DNA from: CALESS01 sp041741455
GTDB taxonomy: Bacteria > Chloroflexota > Anaerolineae > Anaerolineales > Anaerolineaceae
DNA length: 64,000 nucleotides
Assembly: GCA_041741455.1 (NCBI GenBank)
Contig: JBGSJZ010000099.1
Coordinates: 1-64,000 of the forward strand
Direction of reading: 5' to 3'
Shown here: in pieces, positions 25,467 to 31,954 of the stretch
Position numbering within the stretch: position 1 is the first letter of the stretch
Layout: every line of letters begins with the position of its first letter
Notes under the pieces: model-generated
What the model was told of the DNA's origin: nothing
Databases searched by the model: none
Seen by the model: the letters and a program-made list of their open reading frames with translations, nothing else
Translations under genes and position numbers: made by a program

Positions 25467-25807
25467 CTTGCACCTTTTTTTGAATTACAGGATCTGCATA
25501 AAATCTGCAAATTATTCAATTCGTTCGTTCCGCCTTTCGCAAGAGGAACGATGTGGTCAATAGTTAAATTCTTTTCAGCGCCGCATTGTCTGCATTTGTG
25601 CTCATCACGGGCAAATACTTCGCGAGTTCGCTTGATGCGAATTGCAACCCAGGCAACTCTCCAAAACAATGGATCAAAGTGCCAATTCAATGGATTTTTG
25701 ATAATTTCTTCCATCCGCTTTCGCCAATCAGAATCTAATAGCATTCCCCATTCAGGGTCATCTAGAATTTGATAATTAAGCTTTATCCATCGTCTTGGTC
25801 CTGCCAT
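25463..25807 (-). CDS. HNH endonuclease, early region
   Basis: 114 residues; an N-terminal helical part with many Trp, then a classical HNH domain: CRQCGAEKNLTIDHIVPLAKGG, NELNNLQILCRSCNSKKG. Both zinc-binding CxxC pairs are present. It lies just before the replication initiator and could be a homing-type or recombination nuclease. Its start overlaps the preceding stop as TGATG. Confidence 0.85.
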   Translation of the reverse strand: MAGPRRWIKLNYQILDDPEWGMLLDSDWRKRMEEIIKNPLNWHFDPLFWRVAWVAIRIKRTREVFARDEHKCRQCGAEKNLTIDHIVPLAKGGTNELNNLQILCRSCNSKKGAR

Positions 25808-25977
25808 CAGCTCTCACCTTTTACCCATTTCATGTTTTCCTGACACACAGCGCAACTTCTGATATGCGAGCTCATTTTCAGCTTAATCTCCTCGATGGCC
25901 GCCCCGTCCAACTCCTCGGCCGGCCGCCGGCTAATCTCTTCCAACTTCTTGCGCAGCGCATAATACTCACGGCACAT
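25807..25977 (-). CDS. Small CxxC protein of the early operon
   Basis: A 56-residue protein, MCREYYALRKKLEEISRRPA onwards, with a Cys-x-x-Cys near the C-terminus (CAVCQENMKW) and HIRSC just before it, so it could bind a metal. The ATG at 25977 overlaps the upstream stop (TGATG). The family is not recognised. Confidence 0.65.
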   Translation of the reverse strand: MCREYYALRKKLEEISRRPAEELDGAAIEEIKLKMSSHIRSCAVCQENMKWVKGES

Positions 25978-26375
25978 CAGAACATCCTCTCCTGCAACCC
26001 GGACGGCTTGACCTTCTTCCCCTTGTACCACCTCTGGTACATCGAAGTTCGTTTCTCCACCAACCGGTCAATTCTCGACTGGTTATCAGCCATGTACAGC
26101 TCAAACTCAGTGTCAGTCTGAGCATAAAAATAACCGCCGTTCACCAGGTCCGCCACAATGATCTCCACCGGGATTTCCTCCCCGTGTTTATTCTGTCCAT
26201 TCTGCAGGAGCGATATTGCCTCTCGGATCTGTCGATCGGTGGTTGGTGTATATTTCCCAAAGATGGCCATCGACAAATCTTCCTTGCTGATCGCCTTCTC
26301 AGCTCCTACCGCCCACGCCAGCTTCACCTTGATCTGCATCTGCAAATCATCCGGTAGATTAGGTTTACCGCCCAT
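25977..26375 (-). CDS. Possible winged-helix DNA-binding protein
   Basis: A 132-residue protein, mostly helical, with AISKEDLSMAIFGKYTPTTDRQIREAISLLQ (shown in two parts: AISKEDLSMAIFGKY, TPTTDRQIREAISLLQ) and then YFYAQTDTEFELYMADNQSR, the pattern of small winged-helix or replication accessory proteins of Gram-positive-type phages. The ATG at 26375 lies inside the upstream mini-gene; the open frame extends to 26414 but that start has no Shine-Dalgarno. Confidence 0.6.
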   Translation of the reverse strand: MGGKPNLPDDLQMQIKVKLAWAVGAEKAISKEDLSMAIFGKYTPTTDRQIREAISLLQNGQNKHGEEIPVEIIVADLVNGGYFYAQTDTEFELYMADNQSRIDRLVEKRTSMYQRWYKGKKVKPSGLQERMF

Positions 26376-26472
26376 CTTTATCCTCCTTGCCGCATACCAG
26401 AAGAATAATTCCAAAAATCACCAGAACTACCCCAATCGCCGCAGGAATTGCCAGCAAATCAACTGGCGTCAT
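26365..26472 (-). CDS. Single-span membrane mini-protein, 35 aa
   Basis: MTPVDLLAIPAAIGVVLVIF onwards: one membrane helix (about 9-27) and a short charged C-terminus (GKEDKDGR). The ATG overlaps the upstream stop (ATGA), which supports translation. It is one of several membrane mini-proteins in this operon. Confidence 0.6.
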   Translation of the reverse strand: MTPVDLLAIPAAIGVVLVIFGIILLVCGKEDKDGR

Positions 26473-27038
26473 TCATACTCCTGTGGTTCTGGTTGGATCG
26501 GTTCGATCACGATTTCCAAAACGTGCCCACAAAATGGACAATACTTCATTCCGTTCTCAATTGGATCGCTGCTAACATCTATAAAATGCCATAGCTCATC
26601 CGAGCAAGACGGCTTCCAGAGATTCTCGCCTTCGTCCTCTAATTTCCATTTGCAGGTCCCTGCTGTCTCACGCAGTCGGGCGAGTTCTGCTTCAAGCTCT
26701 TTCCTCAATTCGTGAGGCGTTTTTCCGGATTTTTTCTGAATTGTCATTATGAAATCTTTGGTTTCCAGCTTAAAACCGAGCAATACCTCAACGTAATTTT
26801 TCCCGCCGGCCGCAGCAAACCAATCTGCCATTTCAAGAGCAAATAATGCAAAGATTGGATGTTCAACAAACAGTTTTTTTATTTCATCTGGACTGTCGTT
26901 ATCTTTGAGTATGGTGCTAATTATTTCGCCAGCAGCTCCATCAATAATCGTTCGTAAGATACTTCCTTCAATCTTGAGCTGCGCAATTTCTGATTTCAGA
27001 ACGTCAATTCCTGGCGCTGTTTCAGACAGTGCTCTCAT
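26469..27038 (-). CDS. Early protein with C-terminal zinc ribbon
   Basis: 189 residues from the ATG at 27038 that overlaps the Lar-like stop (ATGA). The first 120 residues are helical and unrecognised (VLKSEIAQLKIEGSILRTII), with a short coiled coil near 115-140. The C-terminus pairs CKWK/CSDELWHF with CPFCGHVLE, a zinc-ribbon layout seen in Lar-like phage proteins. Function unknown. Confidence 0.65.
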   Translation of the reverse strand: MRALSETAPGIDVLKSEIAQLKIEGSILRTIIDGAAGEIISTILKDNDSPDEIKKLFVEHPIFALFALEMADWFAAAGGKNYVEVLLGFKLETKDFIMTIQKKSGKTPHELRKELEAELARLRETAGTCKWKLEDEGENLWKPSCSDELWHFIDVSSDPIENGMKYCPFCGHVLEIVIEPIQPEPQEYE

Positions 27039-27478
27039 ACCTCCACCTCTCTCCGCACCAACCGCCCGCATTCCCGCCACTTGCGTTTCATCGCATCCCA
27101 GCCCAGCACCCGCTCTGCCGGCGACAACCCTGCCTGCGTCTCCAGATAATCCTGGATCATCTCGCCCAGCACACCCAGAGCAAACGTATCCAGGTGGATG
27201 TCCTCCACCGTCACCACGAACTTCCCAGCATTCCACGCCTCAATCGCCTCCTGGCACACATGCCGCCGGATGTCATCATTCGTATCCCCATCCTCCGGGC
27301 TATTCCATGGAACTTTCGCCTGGCCATACGTTTTCGTGTGTGTACTGCAACCAACACAGATGATGTGCGCCTCAAATCGTTCAGACCCACCGGTCTCAAC
27401 TGGGTACGGCACCTTCCCGCATTTCGGGCACGGCTTGATCTCCATCTCCACGTTGTAAAAACTCAGCGGCCCACTCAC
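27035..27478 (-). CDS. Lar-like restriction alleviation protein
   Basis: 147 residues from a GTG at 27478 (ATG 27445 is a possible internal start). The core CPKCGKVPYPVE, IICVGC and EAIEAWNAGKF is the Lar-type zinc-ribbon arrangement (CPxCG, CxxC, then A-x-x-WN). Lar proteins lessen type I restriction or stimulate host modification (known for the family), so an anti-restriction role is plausible. The C-terminal 60 residues are an extra helical part. Confidence 0.62.
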   Translation of the reverse strand: MSGPLSFYNVEMEIKPCPKCGKVPYPVETGGSERFEAHIICVGCSTHTKTYGQAKVPWNSPEDGDTNDDIRRHVCQEAIEAWNAGKFVVTVEDIHLDTFALGVLGEMIQDYLETQAGLSPAERVLGWDAMKRKWRECGRLVRREVEV

Positions 27479-27678
27479 TTGAACATCCCCCAGATGGACC
27501 CTGTACCCAGGTACCCCGCCAGAAGCACCAGCAAAAATGCCACAAACACACCACCCAGCACAATCATCCACAGCACCAATCCGCTGTGCTGCTGATCGTC
27601 ATAAACAACCTTCCGCTTCTCTGCCGGCCGGTCTTCAAACGAATATTCGATCTTATCTTCAGGCGTCATTTGAGACAT
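27475..27678 (-). CDS. Single-span membrane protein, 67 aa
   Basis: Hydrophilic N-terminus (MSQMTPEDKIEYSFEDRPAE), then one membrane helix (about 37-58; LVLWMIVLGGVFVAFLLVLL). The ATG at 27678 overlaps the previous stop as TAATG; the in-frame start at 27699 would run into that gene. Family unknown. Confidence 0.62.
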   Translation of the reverse strand: MSQMTPEDKIEYSFEDRPAEKRKVVYDDQQHSGLVLWMIVLGGVFVAFLLVLLAGYLGTGSIWGMFK

Positions 27679-27794
27679 TAGATTACTCCTCCCAACCACT
27701 TCACCAGCTCAACCAGCCCCCAAACAATCAACCCAATCAACCCAACCGGCAAAACCAGCGATAGCATATACATCAGCATTGCCCCGGCCTTCAT
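27678..27794 (-). CDS. Membrane mini-protein, 38 aa
   Basis: MKAGAMLMYMLSLVLPVGLI onwards, almost entirely hydrophobic, with a probable single helix and a WGLVELVKWLGGVI amphipathic end. Its ATG directly follows the preceding stop (TAGATG) and its stop overlaps the next start, so it is packed into the operon like a real gene. Confidence 0.58.
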   Translation of the reverse strand: MKAGAMLMYMLSLVLPVGLIGLIVWGLVELVKWLGGVI

Positions 27795-27893
27795 CTATTT
27801 CACCAGCAGCCCGGCCACCCAGAACAGCACCACCAGCGCCACAATCGCCGCCACAATCGCCTTCACACCTTCCCAGTCAACTTCGATCTTCAT
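27795..27893 (-). CDS. Membrane mini-protein, 32 aa
   Basis: MKIEVDWEGVKAIVAAIVAL onwards, a short charged start then one membrane helix (about 11-30). The ATG overlaps the upstream stop (ATGA). A longer open frame from 27992 exists but would overlap the upstream gene and lacks a reason to be used. Confidence 0.58.
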   Translation of the reverse strand: MKIEVDWEGVKAIVAAIVALVVLFWVAGLLVK

Positions 27894-28165
27894 TTCTTGC
27901 CGCCTTCCATAATCACCGCACCCTGGTTGTAAAGCACATCCATTGCCAGGCGCTCTGCCTGGACCCAATCCAACACCTTGTTGATCAACCACCGTTCCAG
28001 CGGATTATCCCCAAACAATTGGATCGTACAGGTCAGGTCCGTCAACATCTTGGACCACTCCGCATAATCCTGTTTGATATCCACCCGGCCCAAAGGCTTG
28101 CGCAGTAGTACTACTAGTAGTACCACCCATAACGGACGGGATACAAATCGATGGATCGCATTCAT
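27890..28165 (-). CDS. Early protein with N-terminal membrane anchor, 91 aa
   Basis: Residues 11-23 form a short hydrophobic segment encoded by a simple repeat that makes VVLLVVLL (a perfect gtactactagtagtac palindrome lies in it). A helical soluble part follows (LTDLTCTIQLFGDNPLERWL). ATGA overlaps link it to both neighbours. Family not recognised. Confidence 0.6.
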   Translation of the reverse strand: MNAIHRFVSRPLWVVLLVVLLRKPLGRVDIKQDYAEWSKMLTDLTCTIQLFGDNPLERWLINKVLDWVQAERLAMDVLYNQGAVIMEGGKK

Positions 28166-28626
28166 TGGATCACCCCCGTCGGTTCCGCCGTCGGCAGGAT
28201 GATTACCGGAACGATCAACAGGTCCGGCAGGCTGCGTACACCAATGCTCATCAAATACGTCGTGTAACTACTCAGTGCCCCGCTGATCCCCGCCGGCAGC
28301 ACCTTCGAGCTCACAGACTGCCAACCATCCGTTTCTAGATCAGCCAGGAAATTAGCCATTGTGAGGGTATCAACCCGCGTCCCGTTGACATAGCTGGCGA
28401 TATTCTTAATTGGATCTCCCGCCTTCGTCAGGCAGGCAAAAGCCCAGGCGTTCTCACCCGCCGGCCACGCCAGCATAAACAGGCTATCCTTCGCCATCAC
28501 AAAGGTGCCTGGCATCCCGTTCACCACGGACCGCATCCCACTCAGCGTTGACTGGAATGAAATTCCAGAAATCGCACCACTCACCAGCATCGCCAAAGCT
28601 AAGATCAACAGCATCCACTTCTTCAT
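28162..28626 (-). CDS. Secreted or membrane-anchored phage protein, 154 aa
   Basis: Starts MKKWMLLILALAMLVSGAIS, a signal peptide or anchor, with an ideal GGAGGATCGAG Shine-Dalgarno. The rest has mixed secondary structure (MAKDSLFMLAWPAGENAWAF, MANFLADLETDGWQSVSS) and ends Pro-rich. A prophage protein exported in the lysogen or early infection might alter the cell surface or DNA entry; that is inference. The frame upstream to 28830 runs through the structured RNA and is not taken as coding. Confidence 0.68.
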   Translation of the reverse strand: MKKWMLLILALAMLVSGAISGISFQSTLSGMRSVVNGMPGTFVMAKDSLFMLAWPAGENAWAFACLTKAGDPIKNIASYVNGTRVDTLTMANFLADLETDGWQSVSSKVLPAGISGALSSYTTYLMSIGVRSLPDLLIVPVIILPTAEPTGVIQ

Positions 28627-28733
28627 CTCGATCCTCCAATGGAATAGAAAACCAAAATAGAAATTACACCAACCGCAATCAATGCAATCGATAACCAGAA
28701 TAAACCGTTCAAAACCTTCGCTATCCGCTTCAT
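28623..28733 (-). CDS. Membrane mini-protein, 36 aa
   Basis: MKRIAKVLNGLFWLSIALIA onwards: basic N-terminus, one membrane helix (about 9-30) and a GGSR end. Its stop overlaps the next start (ATGA). It is the first gene after the structured RNA region; its ATG is 21 nt past the last stem. Confidence 0.58.
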   Translation of the reverse strand: MKRIAKVLNGLFWLSIALIAVGVISILVFYSIGGSR

Positions 28734-28754
28734 GCGCCCTACCCTTCAACCTCT

Positions 28755-29443
28755 CCGGTGGATGCCCCGTGCTTGCGATCACTCTCACATCCACCGGATC
28801 ATTCGAAACCGACCAGCCTGCCGCTTGCATACCGCTCTATCACTCCATCGTAGTCAGTGCACTAACTTCCTCTGGCTGACAAACACGCACAGGCTGGTCT
28901 GCTTTGTCCACCTGCCACTCTCTTGACTTGTAACCAGGTGGACCCTTGCCAACCCGCCGTCGGTTGGACTTGTCTCGCTAATTCCGGCTGTCAGCCGCCA
29001 TCATCGATGGATGGGCATATGACTACTACCAATAAAGTTTTGCCAGCCTGCCGCTCCATAAAACGTATCTTGTGTGTCGGCTACCTTAGATTTTGTCTTC
29101 TTAGGCTGGCATATTTCGGCGGTCAAGATTTGAACTTGATCATGGCCATACGCACTACCTTCGCCACATTTCAGATCCCAGGCGTCCCTAGTACCTCCGC
29201 CGATATTCACTTTGTAAAGTACCGCAGCCAGGTTCCTTACCCTCTGGCCTATCTATTCACGGTAAGATGAAACTTCACGTCAGTTATAAAATTTGCTATA
29301 AAAGGGCCAGAAAGGCCTCGAACCTTCCTTATGGCAGTAGGAGGTCTGCCATCGCTCGCAACTCCAGCGACCCATTCGGGGGATGCCCGACCCCCGCCAT
29401 TCTTTCTTCTACCGGGCGGAGATGGAGGGGATCCCCGCCCGGT
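28755..29443 (-). ncRNA. Candidate large structured phage RNA (GOLLD/ROOL-like or new)
   Basis: About 690 nt with no credible gene in either direction. Complementary arms, listed by window position: 29411-29419/29435-29443 (9 bp), 29377-29382/29391-29396, 29352-29356/29366-29370, 29331-29337/29346-29352 (7), 29311-29327 (T-arm-like), 29243-29249/29305-29311 (7), 29209-29220, 29116-29122/29197-29203 (7) enclosing 29123-29139 (T-arm-like), 29042-29049/29103-29110 (8), 28998-29002/29010-29014, 28985-28997, 28949-28954/28962-28967, 28906-28914/28935-28943 (9), 28811-28820/28890-28899 (10) and 28755-28764/28788-28797 (10). Flanking genes are minus strand, so the RNA is probably co-transcribed or processed from the early operon. 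Strand is inferred. No family name can be assigned without a covariance search. Confidence 0.68.
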
Positions 29444-29467
29444 GCTTAAGCCTGAGTGCACAGGCGT

Positions 29468-29626
29468 TCAGCCAACTACCTCCACCATCTCCGGTGGATA
29501 CGTGTAAAACACCCACTGCTCTTCCCCCTCGCCAAACGTACTCAACTCCAACTCACTCGCCACCACCAGCGGATCCCGCAAATCATGCCGCACCAGCACC
29601 CGCACCTGGTCATTGATCAACTTCAT
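29468..29626 (-). CDS. Possible small early protein, 52 aa
   Basis: From the ATG at 29626: MKLINDQVRVLVRHDLRDPL, then a Glu-rich stretch and YTYPPEMVEVVG. The frame stays open further upstream without an ATG (a GTG at 29638 is possible), and the upstream residues also look protein-like. There is no good Shine-Dalgarno. It ends 25 nt before the first stem of the RNA. Confidence 0.42.
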   Translation of the reverse strand: MKLINDQVRVLVRHDLRDPLVVASELELSTFGEGEEQWVFYTYPPEMVEVVG

Positions 29627-29667
29627 CCCGGCCAGCACCCCATACCCGTTGGGCGCAAGTACCTTTT

Positions 29668-29844
29668 TCAGGCAATTTGCTTCAATCTCTTCCGGTCTAA
29701 TTTTCTTGCCTTCCTCAGCACATCCGCCTGCCGGCTAAAAATCAAATTCTCACGCTTCAAACATTCCGGTTTCCGGCACGTCAACTGCCAGCTCACCCGA
29801 AAAATAAATGATTGCTTACACACTGGGCAGATTCCCGTTCTCAT
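29668..29844 (-). CDS. Small zinc-finger-like protein, 58 aa
   Basis: From ATG 29844: MRTGICPVCKQSFIFRVSWQ, then CRKPEC and a basic helical tail rich in Arg/Lys. CPVC plus C(x4)C would bind zinc, and the basic tail suggests nucleic acid binding. It overlaps the preceding gene by 29 bp in another frame. Confidence 0.55.
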   Translation of the reverse strand: MRTGICPVCKQSFIFRVSWQLTCRKPECLKRENLIFSRQADVLRKARKLDRKRLKQIA

Positions 29845-30052
29845 CGTCTCTCCATGTCCGCTGGATCTCCAACGTCGCCTCATAACTCTCATGGAACTTC
29901 GCCAGCGCCCGGTACAGCAGCAGATTCATCGCCTGGCTTCCCGCTTCCTCACGCAGCGCCCGGTCAAACAGCCCCCGACCTTCCCGGTTGGCCGTCAGCG
30001 CCTGGCTCACCATCTGCCGGAAGTTATACCCGCCGGCTTTCGGCTTTGTCAT
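29816..30052 (-). CDS. Early hypothetical protein, 78 aa
   Basis: From ATG 30052: MTKPKAGGYNFRQMVSQALT, then a helical region (SQAMNLLLYRALAKFHESYE). The open frame runs to 30193 but the upstream part is antisense-like Cys/Arg-rich sequence overlapping the previous gene. No family is recognised. Confidence 0.55.
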   Translation of the reverse strand: MTKPKAGGYNFRQMVSQALTANREGRGLFDRALREEAGSQAMNLLLYRALAKFHESYEATLEIQRTWRDDENGNLPSV

Positions 30053-30380
30053 GCACCAGCTCCTCACTGATCTTCCGTACCCGTTGCTCATCCTGGTGGT
30101 GCATCTGCACCTGCCGGATGTAACTCCCGCCAAACATCGGCAGTCCACTCGCCGCAAAACAACCAAAAACCAACAGCGTATCGTTGATTCCAATCAGCAC
30201 CGCCGCCCCGGCCAGCGTCACCGCCGTCCCAATCATCACTAGCAGCGCCGTGTTGATCCACTTGCCATAGGTAGAGCGTTCCAACCGTGCCACCAGCCAG
30301 TTATAGCCGCAGCCAAACCCGGCCAACATCAGCAGCACCGCTCCGATCCGCCATCCCATTTCCATCCCATTGCCTTCCAT
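30024..30380 (-). CDS. Early membrane protein, 118 aa
   Basis: From ATG 30380, 10 nt after a GGAGGG Shine-Dalgarno. Three hydrophobic segments are predicted (about 8-25, 41-60, 65-84) with a charged C-terminal tail (QDEQRVRKISEELVHD). No family is recognised; it belongs with the other membrane proteins of the operon. Confidence 0.6.
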   Translation of the reverse strand: MEGNGMEMGWRIGAVLLMLAGFGCGYNWLVARLERSTYGKWINTALLVMIGTAVTLAGAAVLIGINDTLLVFGCFAASGLPMFGGSYIRQVQMHHQDEQRVRKISEELVHDKAESRRV

Positions 30381-30426
30381 TTCTTGAAATCCCTCCAAAA
30401 ATGACTATGCTGAATGTATGAAACGC

Positions 30427-30768
30427 TTACTTACTCACCTGGTCGATAATCTCAACCCGCCGTTCCGGGCTGCACAGGTAATAGCGCACAATCCCGGTCT
30501 TCTGATCCAGCTTTTCCTCATACCACTCCACCCCCACCAGCATCACCGCCTTGCGAAAGTCCCCCAACCGGTGGATCACCCGAGCGATCTTTGCCCGGCG
30601 CATCTCTTCCATCTCTCGAAAGCGGTAGACCTCGCGCACGGCCGGCGCCTGGTTGATCGGCTCACTCACGGCTACCATGCCTGGCTCCAACTCTTCTTCC
30701 CCGAGTTCCATGGGATTCAGGCTCAGCCCATCCATTTCGACTTCCGCAGCAGTTTGCTCTTCACTCAT
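30427..30768 (-). CDS. Early hypothetical protein, 113 aa
   Basis: An acidic N-terminal half (about 1-45, Glu/Met/Pro-rich) is followed by a basic helical region (VYRFREMEEMRRAKIARVIH) and a beta end (GIVRYYLCSPERRVEIIDQ). ATG overlaps the preceding stop (ATGA). Family unknown. Confidence 0.6.
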   Translation of the reverse strand: MSEEQTAAEVEMDGLSLNPMELGEEELEPGMVAVSEPINQAPAVREVYRFREMEEMRRAKIARVIHRLGDFRKAVMLVGVEWYEEKLDQKTGIVRYYLCSPERRVEIIDQVSK

Positions 30769-31103
30769 TGCGCATCTCCGTGATCGTTATTCCCATCGGT
30801 TGGTAAATTACCTTTGGAATCTTTGCGATGCAAAAACGCTTTTTTGGTGTTTTTCAACATCCTGCTCATACCAGGAATCACTCCCAATGGAATTACAATC
30901 CTCTGGACGTGAGTTGAAATATATTTTTTTGTGTCTAAAAAATCAGGTTCAATATTGAAAAAGTCTAAAAATAAATCATGCTCACAAAGAGTTGAAACTA
31001 CATGATTGCTATACAAATTCGGGCCTACCTGGATGCTCCTACCGCTCTCCTTCAATTCCTTGATAGAGATTGGATATTTTGTATCTTTCTCTTTATCACT
31101 CAT
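30765..31103 (-). CDS. DUF3467-like protein, 112 aa
   Basis: The core YSNHVVSTLCEHDLFLDFFN, VQRIVIPLGVIPGMSRMLKN follows the DUF3467 pattern (N-x-V..S..D..LDF, then VRVV/I.P.....L). The role of that family is unknown. A GGAGAACG Shine-Dalgarno precedes the ATG. Its tail is acidic and disordered. Confidence 0.6.
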   Translation of the reverse strand: MSDKEKDTKYPISIKELKESGRSIQVGPNLYSNHVVSTLCEHDLFLDFFNIEPDFLDTKKYISTHVQRIVIPLGVIPGMSRMLKNTKKAFLHRKDSKGNLPTDGNNDHGDAQ

Positions 31104-31190
31104 TGTCGTTCTCCGTGAAACATTTTCAATTTTTGTGTTTTGGGTTGTGAAACTATTCCGGTTTTATCTGCCGGCTCTGTGAAACAAAAA

Positions 31191-31220
31191 CAGCCACTAA
31201 CCCTCTACGGGTTGTGGCTG
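31191..31220 (-). terminator. Terminator overlapping the end of the RHH gene
   Basis: Stem CAGCCAC/GTGGCTG extended by AACCC/GGGTT around a 4-6 nt loop, followed on the minus strand by five U. Being early in the operon, it could attenuate downstream expression. Confidence 0.65.
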
Positions 31221-31367
31221 CTCTTCTGGTTTGCTGAATTGTGCTTCATACGTCTTACGAATAATAATCCGCAACAGCTCGCTCTTGGTTGTCGCCAACT
31301 CAATTGAAAGCCGATTGAGCATATCGATCGTTTCTTCGTCCAGGGTGAAAGTACCGGTGAATGCCAT
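31197..31367 (-). CDS. Ribbon-helix-helix regulator, 56 aa
   Basis: MAFTGTFTLDEETIDMLNRL, then SIELATTKSELLRIIIRKTY: a beta strand followed by two helices with the turn residues of CopG/Arc-type regulators. It is the first gene after the lytic-direction promoter, the position of Cro in lambdoid phages, so it may switch off the repressor gene. The stop lies within a terminator hairpin. Confidence 0.7.
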   Translation of the reverse strand: MAFTGTFTLDEETIDMLNRLSIELATTKSELLRIIIRKTYEAQFSKPEEQPQPVEG

Positions 31368-31413
31368 TTTTCCTCGCTCATGTCTTAGGGTTGCTTGCTA
31401 CTTGTCAACTGTT

Positions 31414-31503
31414 GCTTACATTATAGCGAATATATACATATTGTCAATAGGCAATTTACAAATTGCAAGCCAATGATTACAAGTTCGTTTGCATAATGTA
31501 AGC
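31414..31503. promoter_or_regulatory. Immunity-type operator region
   Basis: A perfect 16-bp palindrome gcaatttacaaattgc lies at 31451-31466 between divergent promoters. Also gcttacattat (31414-31424), on the lytic -10, is the inverse of ataatgtaagc (31493-31503), on the probable -10 CATAAT (31492-31497) of the repressor gene. These are candidate binding sites for the HTH and RHH proteins. Confidence 0.55.
31420..31447 (-). promoter_or_regulatory. Lytic-direction promoter with perfect consensus hexamers
   Basis: TTGACA (31447-31442), a 16-bp spacer and TATAAT (31425-31420) on the minus strand, reading toward the early operon. A strong promoter that needs repression in a lysogen. Confidence 0.78.
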
Positions 31504-31513
31504 CGGAGATGAC

Positions 31514-31924
31514 ATGGAGAGTTTTAGCGATTGGTTGGTTATCCAATTGAACGATAAAGGATGGTCACAAGCTGAATTGTCCCGCCAAGCAGGTGTATCC
31601 AGGGCGGCGATCAGTGCTGTCATTGTTGGTACTAGAAACCCTGGCAACGATCTTTGTGAGGCCATTGCTCGAGCACTAAAACTTCCCCCAGAAACTGTGT
31701 TCCGTGCTGCCGGCATCCTGCCAAAGAATCACCAGGTCAGCGAAAAACGAGAGCGCGCCCACTACGCCATTGATCGCGTCCTCGAGAAAGACCTCGATAG
31801 GCTCTATAAACTCATCGAAGCCTTCACCGAAGATGAACCCCCGCCAACGCCATCTTCACCAAAACCCACCAGTTACCCGAGCCGGAAAACCAAACCGGCT
31901 CGAAACGTCTTAAAAGACAAATAG
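31514..31924 (+). CDS. XRE-family prophage repressor
   Basis: 136 residues; an HTH domain (about 5-62; GWSQAELSRQAGVSRAAISA as recognition region), then a helical linker and a Pro/Lys-rich tail. It lacks the S24 autocleavage domain of CI, so induction would not be by RecA-stimulated self-cleavage. It is divergent from the early operon, and the upstream region contains palindromic sites. Probably the lysogeny repressor. Confidence 0.8.
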   Translation: MESFSDWLVIQLNDKGWSQAELSRQAGVSRAAISAVIVGTRNPGNDLCEAIARALKLPPETVFRAAGILPKNHQVSEKRERAHYAIDRVLEKDLDRLYKLIEAFTEDEPPPTPSSPKPTSYPSRKTKPARNVLKDK

Positions 31925-31954
31925 AACAAAGAATCTATATTTAAAGGGGTTATC

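Noticed and set aside
29042..29110. A 69-nt unit closed by GCCAGCCT/AGGCTGGC, at first taken for a tRNA
   Set aside because: No T-loop, D-loop or anticodon arm fits in either direction; counted as a stem of the larger RNA.
28923..29270. A 115-codon plus-strand frame and a 69-codon minus-strand frame in the structured RNA
   Set aside because: Amino acid content is unlike the other phage genes, no Shine-Dalgarno, and both cross several perfect stems; they are taken as chance.
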